From contig JAVBMW010000028.1 of NCBI GenBank assembly GCA_031551965.1, positions 27,034 to 91,033 of the forward strand: a stretch of 64,000 nucleotides of DNA, read 5' to 3'. The notes beneath the pieces were generated by a model. That model saw nothing but the letters and a program-made list of their open reading frames with translations, ran no database searches and had not been told where the DNA came from. A program made the position numbers and the translations under genes. Shown here in pieces: positions 60,883 through 64,000 of the stretch. The first letter of the stretch is position 1, and every line of letters begins with the position of its first letter. The stretch comes from CALVGQ01 sp031551965. Its GTDB lineage: Bacteria > Bacillota_I > Bacilli_A > Erysipelotrichales > Erysipelotrichaceae.

Positions 60883-63807
60883 ATGAAAAATAAAAGCATA
60901 ACATCAAAAATATTAATACCTTTAACCTTAGTTATTATGTTGCAAGGAGCTTTCTTTGCGATATCCTTTATTTTTGGTGGTGCTTTTGAAGGCTTAAAAG
61001 CGAATTCAATTAATTCTTTGGACTATTTTACAGAATATCGTAGTCAAGTTGTTGAGCAGGAAATTGCGAATCACTGGACCAGTTTTCAAGAGTCATATGA
61101 CGTAATAAGTACAAAGCTGAAAAATGCTTTTCAGGAAAATGGAGATTTTTTACAAGAAAGTACTTCAGCGAATGAAGTGATCCAATCGATTTCTCAAGAA
61201 TTGATCTACATGTTAAGAAAAAGTTCAGCGACAGGAAGTTTTATTATTTTAGATTATAATGATACTTCAATCAAAAGAACGTTATATTTTCGTGATTTAG
61301 ATCCAACTTCTAATCCTACTAATAATTCGGATTTATTATCTGAATTCGGATCAGCAACGATATTGAAAGAAATAAGAATACCAATGGATACAGAATGGCA
61401 AAGTATGATCGATATATCAAAGTCTACTTCTGCTGACTTTTATGAACAAGCAATGAATATTGAATTTAATCCGAAAAATGTTAATATTCAAAATGTAGGT
61501 TTTTGGAGTAAACCCTTTAAATTAACTGAAAACGATTTAGAGATCATTACTTATACAGTGCCATTAGTTGATCATCATGGAAATTCAGTTGGTGTTTTAG
61601 GAATTGAATTAACTACTGATTATTTAAAAAAATATTTACCAAGTAAAGAATTAAATAAAGATTCAAAAGGAACTTATTGTTTGGCAACGATCGATTATGA
61701 AAATACTCGCTATTCTTTATTCTTATGTAATGGATATAGTGCAAGAGGTTTGTTGACGGATAAAAATTTCCATGTGGAAAAAATAAATGATTTTGAAAGT
61801 GTATTCGTAGTTGAAGACGCATCTACTGTCTATTATTCTTCGGCAAAACCAATCAAAATGTATAATTCTAACAATCCATTTGAAAAACAAAAATGGATAC
61901 TTATCTCATTTGAACAAGAAAAGGAATTATTCAGCGATGTATTACGAATGAGAAATGGAATTTTGATTTCTACACTTGTGGTTACTGTAGGTGGAGCATT
62001 ACTTATCTTTATCTTATTGAAAAGAATAACTGATCCAATTACAGGATTAGTTAAAAAGGTAAAGAAATCAGATCCAAGTAAAAAGATAGAGCTTGGTAGA
62101 ACTCGAATCGATGAAATAGATGAATTAGCGAAATCAATTGAAAATCTAAGTGTTGATGTGGCAGAAGCTTCTGATAAGTTTTCTCATCTTATTGAACTTT
62201 CTGGGGTTTCTTTAGGTGTATTTGAATACTATGAAGAGAAACAGATGGTACAATGTTCGTCTTATTGTTTTGAAATATTTGGTTTAGAGGTTCCAGAATC
62301 TTACACAATGATTGATATAGAATATTTCCAAGAAAAATTATCTGAATTATTAATGCGAAAAGATCCTGAAAACGAAGAATGGATTTACTTCATAAATAAG
62401 GAAGGAAAAAAAGAATATGTCCGCTATGTTGAAAATGTAACAGATGAAGGAACTCGCTATGGAGTGCTTATCAATGTAACTAGTGATGTCATTGAAAGAA
62501 AAGTAATTGAATATGAACGAGATCATGATGTTTTGACAGGACTTATGAATCGAAGATATTTAGAAAGAATGGTTAAAAAAATACTGTTTTCAGATGAGCT
62601 GAAACTTGCTTGTATGGTTACGTGGGATTTAGATAGCTTGAAATTTATAAATGATACGTATGGTCATGATTTTGGAGATAGTTATATTATTATGATGGCA
62701 CATACACTTAATTTGTTTTCTAGTGAAAATACGATCGTGGGTAGAATATCTGGAGATGAGTTTATCTTGTTTTCCTATGGATATGATGATAAAAATCAAA
62801 TGAGAAAATTAATTTCGAAAATTCATAAAACAATTTCGGAACAATCATTAGGTTTGCCAGATGGAAAAGAAATTCGTTTGCGTTGTTCTGGAGGAATAGC
62901 ATATTATCCAGAAGATGCTGTGGCTTATGAAACATTATATCGATATGCCGATTATGCAATGTATCGAGTAAAGAATGATGAAAAGGGACATCTAACTGAA
63001 TTTAAGGCGAAAGAATATGAACAAGATGCGATTTTATTTGAAAGTCGTGAAGAACTTAATAATTTGTTAGAAAATGAGTTGGTTGATTTTGCGCTTCAAC
63101 CAGTTGTATCTTGTATCGATGGAGAAATACATGGATTTGAGGCATTGATGAGACCACAAATCGCTACGTTTAAAAATCCTACTGAATTATTAAGGGTGGC
63201 AAGAAGTCAAGCGAAGTTAGGTCAAATAGAAAAAATCACTTTATTTAAAGCAATGGATAAAATGTTAGGAACTTTTAAAGAAACTAATCAAAAGATATTT
63301 ATTAATTCGTTACCTAGTAATGCACTTCCTCGCAATGAAAGAGATTCCTTTGCTAAAAAATATGCAGATTCATTAAAACGTATTGTCTTTGAAATTACTG
63401 AAGTCGATCAGACAAATGAAGAAATGATCAATTTGAAATTAAGTGTAATGAGATCATGGGGTTGTCAGTTGGCTATTGATGATTTTGGAACAGGATATAA
63501 TAGTGAGATGATGTTGCTTTCGACAAACCCTGATTATATAAAGATAGACATTGGGATCATTAAAGGAATCCATAATGATTTATCTAAACAAAAATTATTT
63601 GTAGGAACAGTGGAATATGCAAAGATGAATAATATCAAGATAATTGCTGAAGGGGTAGAGACGTTTGAAGAAATGAAGTATTGTATTGAAAATGGAGCGG
63701 ATTATCTACAAGGATATTATACAGGTAGACCTAATCTGCAACCGATAAAGATCGATCCTCAAATCGTTGAGCAGATTAAAATTATTAATAAAAATAAGGT
63801 TAACTAA
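60883..63807 (+). CDS. Membrane GGDEF/EAL receptor with Cache-like sensor and PAS domain
   Basis: A 974-residue c-di-GMP enzyme. TM1 at about 10-32, an extracellular sensor of about 320 residues resembling double Cache domains, TM2 at about 358-380, HAMP at about 380-430, PAS at about 432-545, GGDEF at about 545-705 with SGDEF (near residue 623) and no RxxD inhibition site, and EAL at about 725-965 with FEALMRP, FEITEVDQ, DDFGTGYNS, KIDIGII and GVETFEEM. Both catalytic sets look intact, so it may make and break c-di-GMP. It is coupled to the solute-binding lipoprotein upstream. Confidence 0.93.
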   Translation: MKNKSITSKILIPLTLVIMLQGAFFAISFIFGGAFEGLKANSINSLDYFTEYRSQVVEQEIANHWTSFQESYDVISTKLKNAFQENGDFLQESTSANEVIQSISQELIYMLRKSSATGSFIILDYNDTSIKRTLYFRDLDPTSNPTNNSDLLSEFGSATILKEIRIPMDTEWQSMIDISKSTSADFYEQAMNIEFNPKNVNIQNVGFWSKPFKLTENDLEIITYTVPLVDHHGNSVGVLGIELTTDYLKKYLPSKELNKDSKGTYCLATIDYENTRYSLFLCNGYSARGLLTDKNFHVEKINDFESVFVVEDASTVYYSSAKPIKMYNSNNPFEKQKWILISFEQEKELFSDVLRMRNGILISTLVVTVGGALLIFILLKRITDPITGLVKKVKKSDPSKKIELGRTRIDEIDELAKSIENLSVDVAEASDKFSHLIELSGVSLGVFEYYEEKQMVQCSSYCFEIFGLEVPESYTMIDIEYFQEKLSELLMRKDPENEEWIYFINKEGKKEYVRYVENVTDEGTRYGVLINVTSDVIERKVIEYERDHDVLTGLMNRRYLERMVKKILFSDELKLACMVTWDLDSLKFINDTYGHDFGDSYIIMMAHTLNLFSSENTIVGRISGDEFILFSYGYDDKNQMRKLISKIHKTISEQSLGLPDGKEIRLRCSGGIAYYPEDAVAYETLYRYADYAMYRVKNDEKGHLTEFKAKEYEQDAILFESREELNNLLENELVDFALQPVVSCIDGEIHGFEALMRPQIATFKNPTELLRVARSQAKLGQIEKITLFKAMDKMLGTFKETNQKIFINSLPSNALPRNERDSFAKKYADSLKRIVFEITEVDQTNEEMINLKLSVMRSWGCQLAIDDFGTGYNSEMMLLSTNPDYIKIDIGIIKGIHNDLSKQKLFVGTVEYAKMNNIKIIAEGVETFEEMKYCIENGADYLQGYYTGRPNLQPIKIDPQIVEQIKIINKNKVN

Positions 63808-63828
63808 TGGTTATCCTTATTTTTTTAT
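63790..63828 (+). terminator. Terminator after GGDEF/EAL gene
   Basis: AAAATAAGG and CCTTATTTT form the stem, with an inner AAC/GTT pairing, followed by TTTTA. The first arm overlaps the last codons. Confidence 0.88.
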
Positions 63829-63890
63829 ATGCTTATAAATAAGGGGAAATAAACAAATAAAAAAATAAATAAAAAAAGAGAAAAAAAGCG

Positions 63891-64000
63891 TTGACATGTG
63901 TAGGGTGTTTTGGTATTATAAATAAGCACTCGGTCGGAAGCGATTGGGTAATCGATCTTTGAAAACTAAATAGAATATGAAACACAACGTCAATTCAAAC
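63891..64000 (+). promoter_or_regulatory. rRNA operon promoter and leader (16S gene outside window)
   Basis: TTGACA (63891-63896), 17 bases, TATTAT (63914-63919) form a strong promoter preceded by an A-rich UP-like tract (63860-63888). The transcript then has CTTTGAAAACTAAATAGAAT, the sequence seen in rRNA leaders and spacers of Firmicutes. No 16S start is in the window; the assignment rests on these motifs. Confidence 0.65.

Overview
The window is about 64 kb of AT-rich chromosomal DNA, with AT-biased codons, GGAGG-type ribosome binding sites and intrinsic terminators throughout. Gene content points to a low-GC Bacillota (Firmicutes) bacterium: many PTS sugar systems, LicT/BglG-type antitermination, glycine and TPP riboswitches, ThiT, CotF-like coat proteins and an rRNA leader with a TTGACA/TATTAT promoter. 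The mix of fermentative, carbohydrate-oriented genes with coat-protein remnants suggests an anaerobic gut lineage near the Erysipelotrichia. That placement is inference, since no marker gene is complete here. No prophage, insertion sequence, CRISPR array or tRNA gene was seen.

Layout. 1-3.6 kb: end of a cellobiose-type PTS operon (EIIC, EIIA, a GH1 phospho-glucosidase with an altered catalytic residue, a membrane protein). 3.7-8.3 kb: a beta-glucoside operon with two RAT/terminator switches flanking the antiterminator gene, like E. coli bgl (EIIA, LicT/BglG, EIIBC, GH1). 8.3-8.8 kb: a decayed gap. 8.8-11.9 kb: EamA transporter, GNAT enzyme and two unknown or repeat proteins. 12-20.3 kb: a divergent locus with an AraC regulator, two related esterases (one fused to a GPH sugar transporter), two MBL hydrolases, a GH13 alpha-glucosidase and a ChbG-type deacetylase; it looks like a system for an acylated or modified glycoside. 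20.4-22.7 kb: MarR and HxlR regulators with an oxidoreductase and a frameshifted flavin-type protein. 22.8-24 kb: three tandem DUF2500 proteins. 24.1-25.7 kb: an ABC-F protein. 25.7-31.4 kb: a second PTS operon with a PRD regulator, a IIB domain fused to half of a IIC, a full EIIC, a MupG-like enzyme and a EIIB.

31.5-40.4 kb: housekeeping and accessory genes (HIT, HAD, a large MacB-type ABC exporter, YkvA, a stop-interrupted acetyltransferase, a beta-lactamase-fold hydrolase, an unknown acidic protein). 40.5-42.3 kb: three tandem XRE regulators, each joined to a EIIB-like domain lacking the phosphorylated cysteine. 42.3-45 kb: feoA-feoB-feoB-associated protein under three inverted-repeat operators. 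45.9-56.2 kb: tdh-kbl (threonine to glycine plus acetyl-CoA), an Rpn nuclease, and a glycine-riboswitch-controlled glycine cleavage operon with its lipoate ligase and dihydrolipoyl dehydrogenase. 56.3-64 kb: a BTAD regulator, TPP riboswitch-thiT, two coat-like proteins, a DUF402 phosphatase, an orphan solute-binding lipoprotein paired with a GGDEF/EAL receptor, and the promoter and leader of an rRNA operon at the right edge.

The strongest candidates for something undescribed are the triplicated HTH-pseudo-EIIB regulators (40.5-42.3 kb), the transporter-esterase fusion locus (12-20 kb), the IIB-half-IIC protein (27.7 kb) and the GH1 enzyme with Gln in place of the acid/base Glu (1.5 kb).
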